Under the pieces are notes generated by a model. That model did not search any database and had not been told where the DNA came from. It saw nothing but the letters and a program-made list of their open reading frames with translations. Below, one piece after another: positions 46,020 to 54,282 of a DNA stretch of 64,000 nucleotides. This stretch comes from an uncultured Pseudomonadota bacterium (lineage in GTDB: Bacteria > Pseudomonadota > Alphaproteobacteria > RF32 > CAG-239): positions 62,001 to 126,000 of the forward strand of contig CADCCF010000003.1 in assembly GCA_902799835.1 (NCBI GenBank), written 5' to 3'. A program made the translations under genes and the position numbers. Each line of letters starts with the position of its first letter. The stretch's first letter is position 1.

Positions 46020-46037
46020 CCCGTTACCTGCTCCAAT
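46020..46037 (+). other. Right attachment site (attR), tRNA-Gly 3' end copy 1
   Basis: Exact 18-bp match to the tRNA-Gly 3' end, followed by a tRNA-type terminator (CCTCC-cttgt-GGAGG, T-run, 46049-46065), which is presumably the original terminator of the tRNA. The 45789-46019 stretch before it holds no gene I can support. Confidence 0.8.
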
Positions 46038-46184
46038 AAACAAAGACCTCCCTTGTGGAGGTTTTTGGTTTATTGATAGCCAAGTCAGGAAGCGAACACG
46101 CAAAGGCGGGTTCGACTACAAGCGAAAGGCGAGCAGGAGCGCGCCGGTGAGGCAAAGCCGAATGAGCGCAGTGAACAAAGTAAG

Positions 46185-46202
46185 CCCGTTACCTGCTCCA
46201 AT
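46185..46202 (+). repeat. Second copy of the tRNA-Gly 3' end
   Basis: Exact 18-bp match 165 bp after attR. It is again followed by AATAAAAA and a hairpin with a T-run (46211-46235). GAACACGCAAA follows both copies, at 46094 and 46257, showing that the whole unit of about 165 bp is duplicated. Confidence 0.8.
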
Positions 46203-46419
46203 AAAAAATGCACCTTTGTGGAGGTTTTTTTATTGGAAGTTATGTAAACGGAAAACGAACACGCAAACATCGGATTTGACTAATCTGATTACCGGATAAA
46301 AAATTTTCGCTGCAACAAACACAGCATTAACTAAACAATCTGTAAAAAACCATCTTGTCTTTCGTAACAAATATTGTATATTACCTTTTGTCATTTAATC
46401 TTTGCAAGAGGTCATATCA

Positions 46420-47136
46420 ATGAAGAATGTTTTATTAGGTACTCTTATTGCCGCCGGAATTGCGTTAGGCGGCTTTTTCCCTGGTTACTACTATTACAAG
46501 GCTCAAATTTCCAATCGCACCGTAACCGTCAAAGGCTTAGCCGAGATGGATGTCAAAGCCGATTTAGCAATTTGGAAAATCAAGTTCAAAACAACCGGCA
46601 ATGATTTGTCTGTTGTTCAACAAAAAATAAATTCCGATGCCAAAACTATTCAAAACTATTTGCTTACCCAAGGTTTTACCGATGATGAAATTGTTGTCGA
46701 TCGCATGAATACCAATGACTTGATGGCTAATCCTTATCGCGATGCCAGAGCTTCCGATTCCAGATACATTCTTGACCAAACCATTACCGTTCGCTCGCCC
46801 AAAGTTGAGCTGGTCGAAAATTCGCTCAGTGGCATTGGTTCATTGGTTGCTCAAGGAGTAATTTTTGATTATCAGGACTATTCCACTCCGGTAAGCTACA
46901 TTTTTACCGGACTAAATCAGGTAAAACCGCAGATGTTGGAACAAGCCACCCAAAATGCTTATGCTTCTGCGCTTGAATTTGCTAAAAGTTCACAAAGCAA
47001 GGTTGGTAAAATTAAAACCGCTAACCAAGGTGTTTTTTCGATTCTGCCCCGTGAACAAATCGACGGTCAATCCGAAAGTTCTCAAATTGGCAAGACCGTA
47101 CGCGTAGTTTCAACTATTGTTTATTATTTGGAATAA
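46420..47136 (+). CDS. SIMPL domain envelope protein
   Basis: 238 residues from ATG 46420 (AGAGGT 7 nt upstream; an earlier in-frame ATG lacks a site). An uncleaved or signal helix (LGTLIAAGIALGGFFPGYYYY) is followed by a SIMPL (DUF541) domain: TVTVKGLAEMDVKADLAIWK, then helical NSDAKTIQNYLLTQGFTDDEI, and the C-terminal TVRVVSTIVYYLE. Family members are periplasmic and of unclear role, some linked to oxidative stress. A TTGTCT-N16-TATATT promoter lies upstream near 46353-46380. Confidence 0.88.
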   Translation: MKNVLLGTLIAAGIALGGFFPGYYYYKAQISNRTVTVKGLAEMDVKADLAIWKIKFKTTGNDLSVVQQKINSDAKTIQNYLLTQGFTDDEIVVDRMNTNDLMANPYRDARASDSRYILDQTITVRSPKVELVENSLSGIGSLVAQGVIFDYQDYSTPVSYIFTGLNQVKPQMLEQATQNAYASALEFAKSSQSKVGKIKTANQGVFSILPREQIDGQSESSQIGKTVRVVSTIVYYLE

Positions 47137-47141
47137 TTAAA

Positions 47142-47252
47142 AAACAGTTCGGGAAGGTAAAGCGGAATAGTGTGCAAAATAAGGAGTTTTTTATGAAAAT
47201 CCGCTTATCTTTAGCAAGCCTTCCCCAACTGTTTATAAAAGTCAGCTCTTGA
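47142..47252 (+). ncRNA. Structured leader with internal ribosome site and 19-residue ORF
   Basis: AAACAGTTcGGGAAGG (47142-47157) pairs with CCTTCCCcAACTGTTT (47219-47234) with one mismatch, and an inner AAGCGGA (47160) pairs with TCCGCTT (47200). The loop holds AAGGAG, 10 nt before an ATG (47193) encoding MKIRLSLASLPQLFIKVSS and stopping at 47252. No T-run follows. It lies between the SIMPL gene and the two-component genes and may be a leader or a small regulatory RNA or peptide. Confidence 0.4.
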
Positions 47253-47371
47253 CTAAAACCAATTTGCATTGTCAATCTGAAATCAATCTGAAATTTTTAA
47301 TAAAAAATAAAATATTTGTTTACAATTTACCATCCTCAAGTATATGCTCATCAATATGAAAGAGGCGAACT

Positions 47372-48058
47372 ATGCGCATTTTGTTGGTTGAAGATGATGC
47401 CCGCCTGGGCAAAGCAACACAAGAATTATTGGAATATGAACACTGCGAAGTTGATTGGGAACAAACCGGCAGTGATGCTTTGCAATGTTTCAGGCACAAT
47501 GACGGGCAATATGATGTTGTTATTTTGGACTGGATGTTGCCCGAACTTAGCGGAATAGAGGTATGCCGTCTGTTGCGTGGCAAATATGCTTTTCAAGGAG
47601 CAATTCTGTTTGTTACCGCCAAAAGCGAAGAAGAAGATTGCGTTGAAGCACTCAATGCCGGCGCTGATGATTATGTTATTAAACCTTTTCGTATTAAAGA
47701 ACTTATGGCTCGCATCAATGCCTTAAGCCGGCGCAAAAACAAACCTTATATCGACAAGATTTATCGTCATTCCGGTTTTGAACTGAATATCGACAACAAG
47801 ACCATAACGTTAGGCAATCAACAATTAACATTGCGCAAAAAAGAATTTGAATTGTTTGAATTGCTGTTTGTAAACCTTGGTAATATTATGCCGCGTGATG
47901 TAATTTTTAACAAACTTTGGGCCGACAAACCGGAGACCAACATAGAAAGTCTGGATTCTCACATCTATGGCTTGCGCAAAAAATTAAAAGACACTTTTCC
48001 GCAAATTCAAATTAAATTACACAAAAACATCGGCTATAAAATGGAAATAACTTTATGA
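47372..48058 (+). CDS. OmpR-family response regulator
   Basis: 228 residues. Receiver domain: ILLVEDDARLGKATQEL with acidic pair at 8-9, phospho-acceptor Asp53 in VVILDWMLPELSG, and GADDYVIKPFRIKELMARI with the conserved Lys. The C-terminal winged helix carries LTLRKKEFELFELLFVNLG and SLDSHIYGLRKKL. It overlaps the kinase gene by 4 nt. Closest in layout to QseB/PmrA-type regulators; the signal is unknown. Confidence 0.93.
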   Translation: MRILLVEDDARLGKATQELLEYEHCEVDWEQTGSDALQCFRHNDGQYDVVILDWMLPELSGIEVCRLLRGKYAFQGAILFVTAKSEEEDCVEALNAGADDYVIKPFRIKELMARINALSRRKNKPYIDKIYRHSGFELNIDNKTITLGNQQLTLRKKEFELFELLFVNLGNIMPRDVIFNKLWADKPETNIESLDSHIYGLRKKLKDTFPQIQIKLHKNIGYKMEITL

Positions 48059-49302
48059 TTGATCAAATAAAACGTAAACTCATCATCAAATATACTCTTA
48101 TTATAGCCGCAATTCTTTTAAGCGGTTTTATCGCCAGTTATCTCACCTATCGCCACAACCTTATTCATTTTTTGGAAGAAAATTTAACCGACTATCTGGC
48201 CGATGAAGTTTGGGAGGCTAAAGATTATGTTATTACCCAAAAAACAGCTCCGACTATTCACCTCATCAACAACAATAACAAAATCATTCACAATTTTACC
48301 TATTGGTTTTTTGATAAACATCTGACTTATGCCGAAGTTCCCGAAGATCAAGCTTTAGCCAGCAGATTACTTACCAGTTTGACTGAGCAACCTTGGGAAG
48401 AATTCAAAGCCTATCACCTGAAATTGCGAGGCAGTAAGAAAAAATTCCATTTTTTAATGATGAAAAAAGATTTGCACCTGCGCGATGGTCGCCACTTGGA
48501 GGTTTTTGCTCTTTCCAACTACAAACCAATTATCAAAAGTTTTCAACGCTATGCTCACGTTGCGATTTATGTCATAGTTGCCGCCTTGATTTTAGCCTAT
48601 CTGCTGGGTAATCTTTTGGCCTCCCGTTCCATGAAATACATCAAAACTTCTTATGAAAAACAAAAACAATTTGTATCTAATGCCACCCACGAATTACGCA
48701 CGCCTTTGAGTATTTTACTTTCCTATGCCGAATTGTTGGAATACAAAGCTCAAGACCCAGAGTTGCAGCAAAACATCAAAGATGAAATTTTACACATGAA
48801 TGATTTGATTGAAAATTTGTTGTGTCTGGCACGTTATGACAACAATACCACCGAATTACATACCAAAAAATTTGAATTATCTTCCGAAGTTCGTAAGGCA
48901 ATAAATCACATATCCGAATTGTCACCCGACGCCGTAATAAAACTTGAGACAAGCCGCAAAATTAATATCTGTGCCGATCAAGGAATGATTTATCAACTGT
49001 TATATATTCTGCTTGATAACGCTATTAAATACACACCTAAAAAGAAAAAAATCACTGTCAAACTATCTTCCGACAACCATAACACTCAAATTGTAGTCAG
49101 TGATAACGGTACCGGCATTGCTCCGCAAGATTTGAAACATATTTTTGACCGTTTTTGGCGCGGCGACAAATCTCGCCATCAAAAAGGGTTGGGTTTGGGC
49201 TTGAGTTTAGCTTCTGAAATTGTCAAATTGCATAAAGGAAAAATTACGGTTGAAAGCTCACCCAAAGGCTCTGATTTCATCATCAATTTACCACTAAAAT
49301 AA
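48055..49302 (+). CDS. Membrane sensor histidine kinase
   Basis: 415 residues. Two transmembrane helices (about 12-30 and 164-184) flank a periplasmic sensor of roughly 130 residues with no named domain. H-box QFVSNATHELRTPLSILLSY, N-box YILLDNAIKYTPKKKK, G1 VVSDNGTGIAP, F FDRFWRGD and G2 GLGLGLSLA are all intact. It is the partner of the response regulator. A shared terminator separates it from the convergent outer-membrane gene. Confidence 0.93.
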   Translation: MIDQIKRKLIIKYTLIIAAILLSGFIASYLTYRHNLIHFLEENLTDYLADEVWEAKDYVITQKTAPTIHLINNNNKIIHNFTYWFFDKHLTYAEVPEDQALASRLLTSLTEQPWEEFKAYHLKLRGSKKKFHFLMMKKDLHLRDGRHLEVFALSNYKPIIKSFQRYAHVAIYVIVAALILAYLLGNLLASRSMKYIKTSYEKQKQFVSNATHELRTPLSILLSYAELLEYKAQDPELQQNIKDEILHMNDLIENLLCLARYDNNTTELHTKKFELSSEVRKAINHISELSPDAVIKLETSRKINICADQGMIYQLLYILLDNAIKYTPKKKKITVKLSSDNHNTQIVVSDNGTGIAPQDLKHIFDRFWRGDKSRHQKGLGLGLSLASEIVKLHKGKITVESSPKGSDFIINLPLK

Positions 49303-49341
49303 AAAAAGAGCGGATCTTACGAACCGCCCTTTTGTTTTTTT
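49303..49341. terminator. Bidirectional terminator between the kinase and outer-membrane genes
   Basis: Stem AAAGAGCGG / CCGCCCTTT (one mismatch) with a 10-nt loop and A/T runs on both sides. Related in sequence to the terminator at 50253. Confidence 0.8.
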
Positions 49342-49350
49342 ACTTTCAAA

Positions 49351-50133
49351 TTAGAAAGCAACTTTAGCATTCAAGCCAACTGTGTGACCATAATCAATAT
49401 CTTTGTGCTTTGTACCACCAAGATAGTAGTCACCGAATACACCTACTGTTACATTATCTTTGACAAAGTAATTAACTTCGGCTTGAACATACCATTGTTC
49501 AAATTCATCAGAATTAAAGTTATAACGGAAACCTCCGTCCAATGATACTTTATCTAACATTTTGTGAGCACCCATAAACCAAGCATAACTTTTATCTTTG
49601 GCGGAGTGAGTAACATCATCAGAAATCGAGAATGTGGTGTAAGGAGTTAAACCGCAATCCAAAACATAGCCCAATTTAACTTCACCATTGAGAACTTTTT
49701 CCCATTTATTGGTTGAATATTTTACACCTTCAGCCTCTTTGCCATACCAAGAACGAGGATCTCTGGTTTGATATCCTAAAACAACTTGACCTAAAACTTT
49801 GCCGTAATTAACCGTGTACTTAGCACCTAATTCATAGGCAAAGTTGCGGTTATTGTTATAATTTTTTTCAACATTGAAATTATTACCAATGATGCCGAAT
49901 ACTGCCAAATTGTCGGTCACACCATAATTCAACTCTTCTAAAGCAATCAAAGATTTAGCAACTGATTCTTTTCTACCATTATCAGCTTTTACACGAGAAG
50001 TTTCTAAAGTTGTGCTGGATAAAAATTTACCTTGAGCCGGTGTATAAAAAGCAGCAGTAATATCGTCAGATGCAAAAGCCGGAGCAGCAACCAAAACAGC
50101 AGCCGAAGCCATCAATAAAGTTTTAAATTTCAT
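49351..50133 (-). CDS. Outer-membrane beta-barrel protein, copy 1
   Basis: 260 residues: a signal peptide ending AAPAFA, then alternating strands rich in aromatic residues (NFAYELGAKYTVNYGKVLGQ, WFMGAHKMLDKVSLDGGFRY, YVQAEVNYFVKDNVTVGVFG in segments) and a C-terminal Phe, the BAM recognition residue. Probably an 8-10-strand barrel; pore or adhesin role unknown. It is a close paralogue of the gene at 50303. AGGAGA precedes the ATG. Confidence 0.8.
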   Translation of the reverse strand: MKFKTLLMASAAVLVAAPAFASDDITAAFYTPAQGKFLSSTTLETSRVKADNGRKESVAKSLIALEELNYGVTDNLAVFGIIGNNFNVEKNYNNNRNFAYELGAKYTVNYGKVLGQVVLGYQTRDPRSWYGKEAEGVKYSTNKWEKVLNGEVKLGYVLDCGLTPYTTFSISDDVTHSAKDKSYAWFMGAHKMLDKVSLDGGFRYNFNSDEFEQWYVQAEVNYFVKDNVTVGVFGDYYLGGTKHKDIDYGHTVGLNAKVAF

Positions 50134-50252
50134 AAAAAGTCTCCTTTTTGTTAAAATTTTAACATTTAGCGATAAAAATCGCTATGCTCCAGACCTTACA
50201 ACAAAAACATAAATAAACAATTAAGATTATTAGCAATTATGTATAATTAAAA

Positions 50253-50284
50253 AAGAGCGGATCTTGCGAACCGCTCTTCTTTTA
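50253..50284 (-). terminator. Terminator after outer-membrane protein copy 2
   Basis: Perfect stem AAGAGCGG / CCGCTCTT with loop TTCGCAAGAT on the minus strand and a T-run. Nearly the same hairpin ends copy 1, so the duplication included it. Confidence 0.88.
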
Positions 50285-50302
50285 TCTTACATCACTTTCA
50301 AA

Positions 50303-51124
50303 TTAGAAAGCAACTTTAGCGTTCAAACCAACAGTGTAGTCGTATTCAACATCTTTGCGAGTTACTCTTGCAACACCAGCCTTTAACATCGGAGAACCGC
50401 CAAGATAGTAATCACCGAATACACCGACTGTTACATTGTCTTTTACAAAGTAGTTAGCTTCGGCTTGAACATACCATTGTTCAAATTCATCAGAATTAAA
50501 GTCATAACGGAAACCGCCATCCAATGATACTCTGTCTAACATTTTGTGAGCACCCAAGAACCAAGAATAACTCTTGTCTTTGGCTGAGTGAGTAACATCA
50601 TCATTAACACTGAAAGTTGTATAAGGAGTCAAACCGCAATCCAAAACATAACCCAATTTAACGGTTCCTTCTAAAGCCTTGTTCCATCTATTGGTTGAAT
50701 ATTCAATACCTTCACCCTCTTTACCATACCAAGAACGAGGATCATAAGTCTGATAAGCTAAGGCAACTTGACCCAATACTTTACCATAAGTCATAGTATA
50801 TTTAGCACCTAACTCATAGGCAAAGTTGCGGTTATTGTTATAATCTTTTTCAACATTGAAAGCATTGGCAACTGTACCGAATACGGCAAAATTATCGGTC
50901 ACACCATAGGTCAGCTCTTCTGAAGCAGCCAAAGCTTTTGCAATTTCTTCTCCAAAAACGGCACCACCATCATCAAGTTTTATACGACGAGATTCCAAAG
51001 TTGTGCTGGAGAGGAATTTTCCTTGAGCCGGTGTATAAAAAGCAGCAGTAATATCATCAGCTGCAAAAGCCGGAGCAGCAACCAAAACAGCGGCCGAAGC
51101 CATCAATAAAGTTCTAAATTTCAT
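50303..51124 (-). CDS. Outer-membrane beta-barrel protein, copy 2
   Basis: 273 residues, the same layout as the copy at 49351: signal peptide MKFRTLLMASAAVLVAAPAF, long identical blocks (TAAFYTPAQGKFLSSTTLE, YNNNRNFAYELGAKYT, DEFEQWYVQAE) and terminal Phe. Differences cluster in the first predicted loop (DDGGAVFGEEIAKALAAS) and the last (SPMLKAGVARVTRKD), as expected of surface-exposed loops under diversification. AGGAGAC lies upstream of the ATG. Confidence 0.8.
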   Translation of the reverse strand: MKFRTLLMASAAVLVAAPAFAADDITAAFYTPAQGKFLSSTTLESRRIKLDDGGAVFGEEIAKALAASEELTYGVTDNFAVFGTVANAFNVEKDYNNNRNFAYELGAKYTMTYGKVLGQVALAYQTYDPRSWYGKEGEGIEYSTNRWNKALEGTVKLGYVLDCGLTPYTTFSVNDDVTHSAKDKSYSWFLGAHKMLDRVSLDGGFRYDFNSDEFEQWYVQAEANYFVKDNVTVGVFGDYYLGGSPMLKAGVARVTRKDVEYDYTVGLNAKVAF

Positions 51125-51344
51125 AAAAAAGTCTCCTTATTTTGTTAAAATTTTAACATCAGTAGTTGATTAACTACATGGCAGAGTATGACTCTAATTT
51201 TCTAAAAAAACAATTAACAAAATATTTCTAATCCTTAATATGTGCAAAACTTGTGTTTCATTTTGTTACAATCTCAAAGCAAAAATTACCTTGCATTACC
51301 ATTTATTTGTTATAAAATATGCTTTACATAAAGGAGAAAACAAT

Positions 51345-51797
51345 ATGCGAAAAGAAGCATCATTATCTATTGTTGAAGATGTAAAAAATAAAAAGTTTTT
51401 ATTTGTGCGCAACCTGCGCGGTATCAATCAAGGGTGTGTCAACTTTCCCGGCGGCAAAAAAGAGCCCAATGAAGATATGCTTACCTGTGTGATAAGAGAA
51501 ACCAAAGAAGAAACCGGTATAGATATTAAAAATCCGCAACAGGTCGGTTATATCGAATTTCCCAACAAAGAGTTTTATGTGCATGTGTTTTGGTCAAAAG
51601 AATACAGCGGTGAACTGAAAGCTAAAGATGGCGAGGTTGAAGCTTTTTGGCTTGATGAAGATAAAATTCCTTTTGATGATATGCGCGCGGCCGATAAAGA
51701 CTTTTTGCCGGATATTTTGCGCGGAAAATATGTCAAACGTCGTTACTATTATTCGACAGATTTTAAGGTAGAAAAAATAGAAGAAATCGATGACTAA
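51345..51797 (+). CDS. NUDIX hydrolase
   Basis: 150 residues from ATG 51345, which has AAAGGAG 9 nt upstream; a longer in-frame start at 51240 has none. The NUDIX box is complete: GGKKEPNEDMLTCVIRETKE then ETGI (G-x5-E-x7-REx-x-EE-x-GU). The N-terminal strand LFVRNLRGINQGCVNFPGG and C-terminal EAFWLDEDKIPFDDM resemble MutT/8-oxo-dGTP diphosphatases. It overlaps the HAD gene by 8 nt, so both are translated from one message. Confidence 0.9.
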   Translation: MRKEASLSIVEDVKNKKFLFVRNLRGINQGCVNFPGGKKEPNEDMLTCVIRETKEETGIDIKNPQQVGYIEFPNKEFYVHVFWSKEYSGELKAKDGEVEAFWLDEDKIPFDDMRAADKDFLPDILRGKYVKRRYYYSTDFKVEKIEEIDD

Positions 51798-52467
51798 AAA
51801 GCTACTGATTTGGGATTTTGACGGAGTTATTGCCGATAGTGAAAAACTATGGGTTAAGGTTTGGCGAGATAATTTGCAAAAATATTTTAATATAATTTTA
51901 GATGACAGACAAGCAAACGAATTATTAGTCGGTTTAGCTGACAGAACTAAAAAACAACGAATAGAACAACTGCTGGGTGTAACGCTTGATGATAAATTTA
52001 TGGCTGATATAACCGAAGGCGAAATATATCAAGGTATGTATTTTATGAAACCGATTGAAGGCGTATCAGAGATTATGCAAGATAAGCTTTTTGACAATTG
52101 TATCGCTACCGGTGCCACTACAGAACAACATGCATGGAAAATGACACGTTTCAGCGAGATTGATGCCATTATTCCACGCCAATACCAATTCTGTGTTGAT
52201 ATGGTAAAAAGAGGTAAACCGGCACCGGATTTATTTTTGTTGGCAGCCAAGGTCAAAGGTTATGAGCATAGCGATTGTATGGTCATTGGTGACAGTCTCA
52301 ATGATTTTGCCGCCGCCCAAAGTGCCGGAATTGAGTGTATGGCTTTTGTCGGCGCAACTGGTAACAACACTGCAGAATATAAACAAAAATGTATTGAGGC
52401 CGGTGTTTACGGAGTGGCTGTAAATATGAATGAATTACACCAAAAATTATCGGCATGGGCAAAATGA
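51790..52467 (+). CDS. HAD-superfamily phosphatase
   Basis: 225 residues of the beta-phosphoglucomutase/GPH-like subfamily. Motif 1 LIWDFDGVIADSEKLW (nucleophile and acid Asp), motif 2 in NCIATGATTEQH (Thr), motif 3 Lys in MVKRGKPAPDLFLLA, motif 4 CMVIGDSLNDFAAA. An alpha-helical cap is inserted after motif 1. Substrate is a small phosphorylated metabolite, not identifiable. Overlap with the NUDIX gene suggests joint nucleotide clean-up. Confidence 0.9.
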   Translation: MTKKLLIWDFDGVIADSEKLWVKVWRDNLQKYFNIILDDRQANELLVGLADRTKKQRIEQLLGVTLDDKFMADITEGEIYQGMYFMKPIEGVSEIMQDKLFDNCIATGATTEQHAWKMTRFSEIDAIIPRQYQFCVDMVKRGKPAPDLFLLAAKVKGYEHSDCMVIGDSLNDFAAAQSAGIECMAFVGATGNNTAEYKQKCIEAGVYGVAVNMNELHQKLSAWAK

Positions 52468-52494
52468 TCATTATATAAATTGAGGATTTGTACA

Positions 52495-53655
52495 GTGCAA
52501 AGGAACATCCTTTTATTTAAACTTTATTACTTCTTTTGGCGTTTTAAGCCCTTTGCTACTTTGATGATTGTCTATTTTTCACAAATTATGCAATCTTATG
52601 CAACAGCAACGGCAATTTTTGCTATTTTTAATATCTCATACGCAGTTATGAAAATTCCCGGCGGATTAATATCAGATAAAATTGGCCGAAAATATGTTAT
52701 TGTTACATCTAATTTAATCATGACTACAGCCTTTTGTTTATTAGCACTGTCGGGACAATTTGAAATAAGATGGTTATTGTATCTATTCGCTTTATTGTGG
52801 GGATGTGGTGAAGCTCTGTCCGATGGAACTATAGATGCATTAGTGTATGAAACTTCACAAAGTCTTAATCGTTCTGACAAGTTTTATTTAATTTACTCAA
52901 AATCCATGTGTTTTTCTCAATTAGGTTGCGCCTTTGGAGCCCTTTGGGCCATGGTAATTACATATTTTTTACCTTTACAATTTTTGGCATGGTTTTCCAT
53001 TTTTCCTCCGTTTATGCAACTTATTGTTTCATGTTTCTTTGAAGAGCCTGATACAAAAAGAACTATTAGCTTTTCATTAACGGATATAAAATCAGCCTTA
53101 AAGCAATTTAAAAATAACAAAAAATTGATTTTCTATACACTAACAAATATCTATTTCAGCACCTTAGGTGATATTTCACATCGTATAGAAAGCGCCTATT
53201 TCAAATTATTTACCAGCGATTGGGTTATTAGCATGGTTAGAGTGTTCAAGCATTTATGGGGAATGATAGGATTTACTTTTGTATCTCGTTTACGATTTTT
53301 TTCTGATATGCAAAATTATTTTGGTTCAATAATAGGTAACATATTTGTTAGAACTACGGCTCTTATATTTAATAATTTTTACACTCCGTTTATCCATATG
53401 TTTATCAATTTCTTTTATGCTACTGCCCTAACAACAATAACAGATGTTATGCAACATGAATACTTGCCGAAATATCGTGCAACAACACAAGCTGTAATTA
53501 ACTTCGTAAAAGGATTATATATGGCTGGACTTATGTTATTGCTCGGAATTTTTGCCGATATATATGGAATATATTGGACAATGATATTATTAGTAATATT
53601 GAGATTACTAGGTTTGTTTTTAGCCTATCGCTTACATAATCATCTTAAAATTTAA
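52495..53655 (+). CDS. MFS transporter
   Basis: 386 residues from GTG 52495, preceded by GAGGAT; the in-frame TTG at 52480 has no site. About 11-12 membrane helices are visible. The MFS loop motif GGLISDKIGRKYV follows helix 2. The C-terminal half is rich in aromatic residues (FVKGLYMAGLMLLLGIFADIYG). It may export a metabolite; no substrate clue. It follows the HAD gene by 27 nt. Confidence 0.85.
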   Translation: MQRNILLFKLYYFFWRFKPFATLMIVYFSQIMQSYATATAIFAIFNISYAVMKIPGGLISDKIGRKYVIVTSNLIMTTAFCLLALSGQFEIRWLLYLFALLWGCGEALSDGTIDALVYETSQSLNRSDKFYLIYSKSMCFSQLGCAFGALWAMVITYFLPLQFLAWFSIFPPFMQLIVSCFFEEPDTKRTISFSLTDIKSALKQFKNNKKLIFYTLTNIYFSTLGDISHRIESAYFKLFTSDWVISMVRVFKHLWGMIGFTFVSRLRFFSDMQNYFGSIIGNIFVRTTALIFNNFYTPFIHMFINFFYATALTTITDVMQHEYLPKYRATTQAVINFVKGLYMAGLMLLLGIFADIYGIYWTMILLVILRLLGLFLAYRLHNHLKI

Positions 53656-53734
53656 GCACTATTATCAAAAAATGCAAATTTAGCAAAATAAATCTTGATT
53701 TGTTAAAAAATATGGTTTAGATAAGTGATGTTTT

Positions 53735-53782
53735 CGAAAGTTAGCTTTAGCCTCTTTAGAGCGCTTGCTTTGGGCTTAAGGA
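53735..53782 (+). pseudogene. Decayed 5' part of a tRNA-Pro copy
   Basis: TTAGCT (53741) and TAGAGCGCTTGCTTTGGG (53757-53774) match the D arm and anticodon region of the intact tRNA-Pro at 53984, the second block exactly over 18 bp. The acceptor 5' strand and the whole 3' half are missing. A hairpin with a T-run (AAAAATAACCG / CGGTTATTTTT, 53784-53811) follows. The rest of the gap to 53983 has GAGCGA-rich sequence and no gene. Confidence 0.65.
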
Positions 53783-53983
53783 TAAAAATAACCGTTGCTC
53801 CGGTTATTTTTACCGCAAAAGACGAAGTTTGATTAGATTTGTGCGAGATTGTAAAATCTCAAAACAAATCTTAGCAAACGAGTGACCGAAGCGAGTTAGC
53901 GAGCATAAAAGCGAGCTTTACGAGCAAGAAAGATGTCGTTGACATCTTGCGAAAGAAATATATTATTGTGAAAAACAAATTTT

Positions 53984-54060
53984 CGGGAGTTAGCTCAGCC
54001 TGGTAGAGCGCTTGCTTTGGGAGCAAGATGTCGTAGGTTCGAATCCTATACTCCCGACCA
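53984..54060 (+). tRNA. tRNA-Pro (anticodon UGG)
   Basis: A full cloverleaf: acceptor CGGGAGT/ACTCCCG, D arm GCTC/GAGC, anticodon stem CTTGC/GCAAG with loop TTTGGGA (anticodon TGG), T arm GTAGG/CCTAT with loop TTCGAAT, discriminator A and encoded CCA. Confidence 0.95.
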
Positions 54061-54068
54061 ATAAAAAG

Positions 54069-54091
54069 CCACCCTTTATGGGTGGTTTTTT
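54069..54091 (+). terminator. Terminator of tRNA-Pro
   Basis: CCACCC-ttat-GGGTGG followed by TTTTTT, nine bases after the CCA. Confidence 0.88.
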
Positions 54092-54111
54092 ATTGGTCGA
54101 AATATGAGATT

Positions 54112-54136
54112 CATTCGAACCTACGAATAAGTAGGT
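54112..54136 (-). repeat. Inverted copy of the tRNA-Pro T arm, copy 1
   Basis: ATTCGAACCTACGA (54112-54125) is the exact reverse complement of tRNA-Pro positions 54031-54044, and itself forms AACCTAC-gaataa-GTAGGTT. Confidence 0.75.
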
Positions 54137-54213
54137 TTGACAAGGAACATCAGGCGGGCGGAAGAACGCCGGTGCCGTTAGGCAGATGTGACGCAGCGGC
54201 GAATTTATGAGCC

Positions 54214-54262
54214 AATCCTATACTCCCGACCAATAAAAAAAGGCACCCTTGTGGTGTCTTTT
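54214..54262 (+). repeat. Duplicated tRNA-Pro 3' end with terminator
   Basis: 26 bp from AATCCTATACTCCCGACCA onward match 54042-54067 exactly. A hairpin GGCACC / GGTGTC with a long T-run follows, as after the intact tRNA. The preceding 54137-54213 stretch has no gene. Confidence 0.85.
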
Positions 54263-54282
54263 TTTTATTGGCTTTGGGAGTT

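Larger units (their letters stand above)
29966..46037. mobile_element. Integrative island inserted at tRNA-Gly(CCC)
   Basis: About 16 kb bounded by direct repeats of CCCGTTACCTGCTCCAAT (29966-29983 in the tRNA; 46020-46037). A tyrosine recombinase gene begins 140 nt inside the left end. The interior is markedly more AT-rich than the flanks and holds restriction-modification, ATPase, regulator and small phage- or plasmid-type genes. No structural phage genes or conjugation genes are visible, so it is an integrative or defence island that would need outside help to move. Insertion regenerates the tRNA 3' end. Confidence 0.85.

Noticed and set aside
29966..46037. A complete prophage
   Set aside because: No capsid, portal, terminase, tail or lysis genes are visible between the attachment sites.
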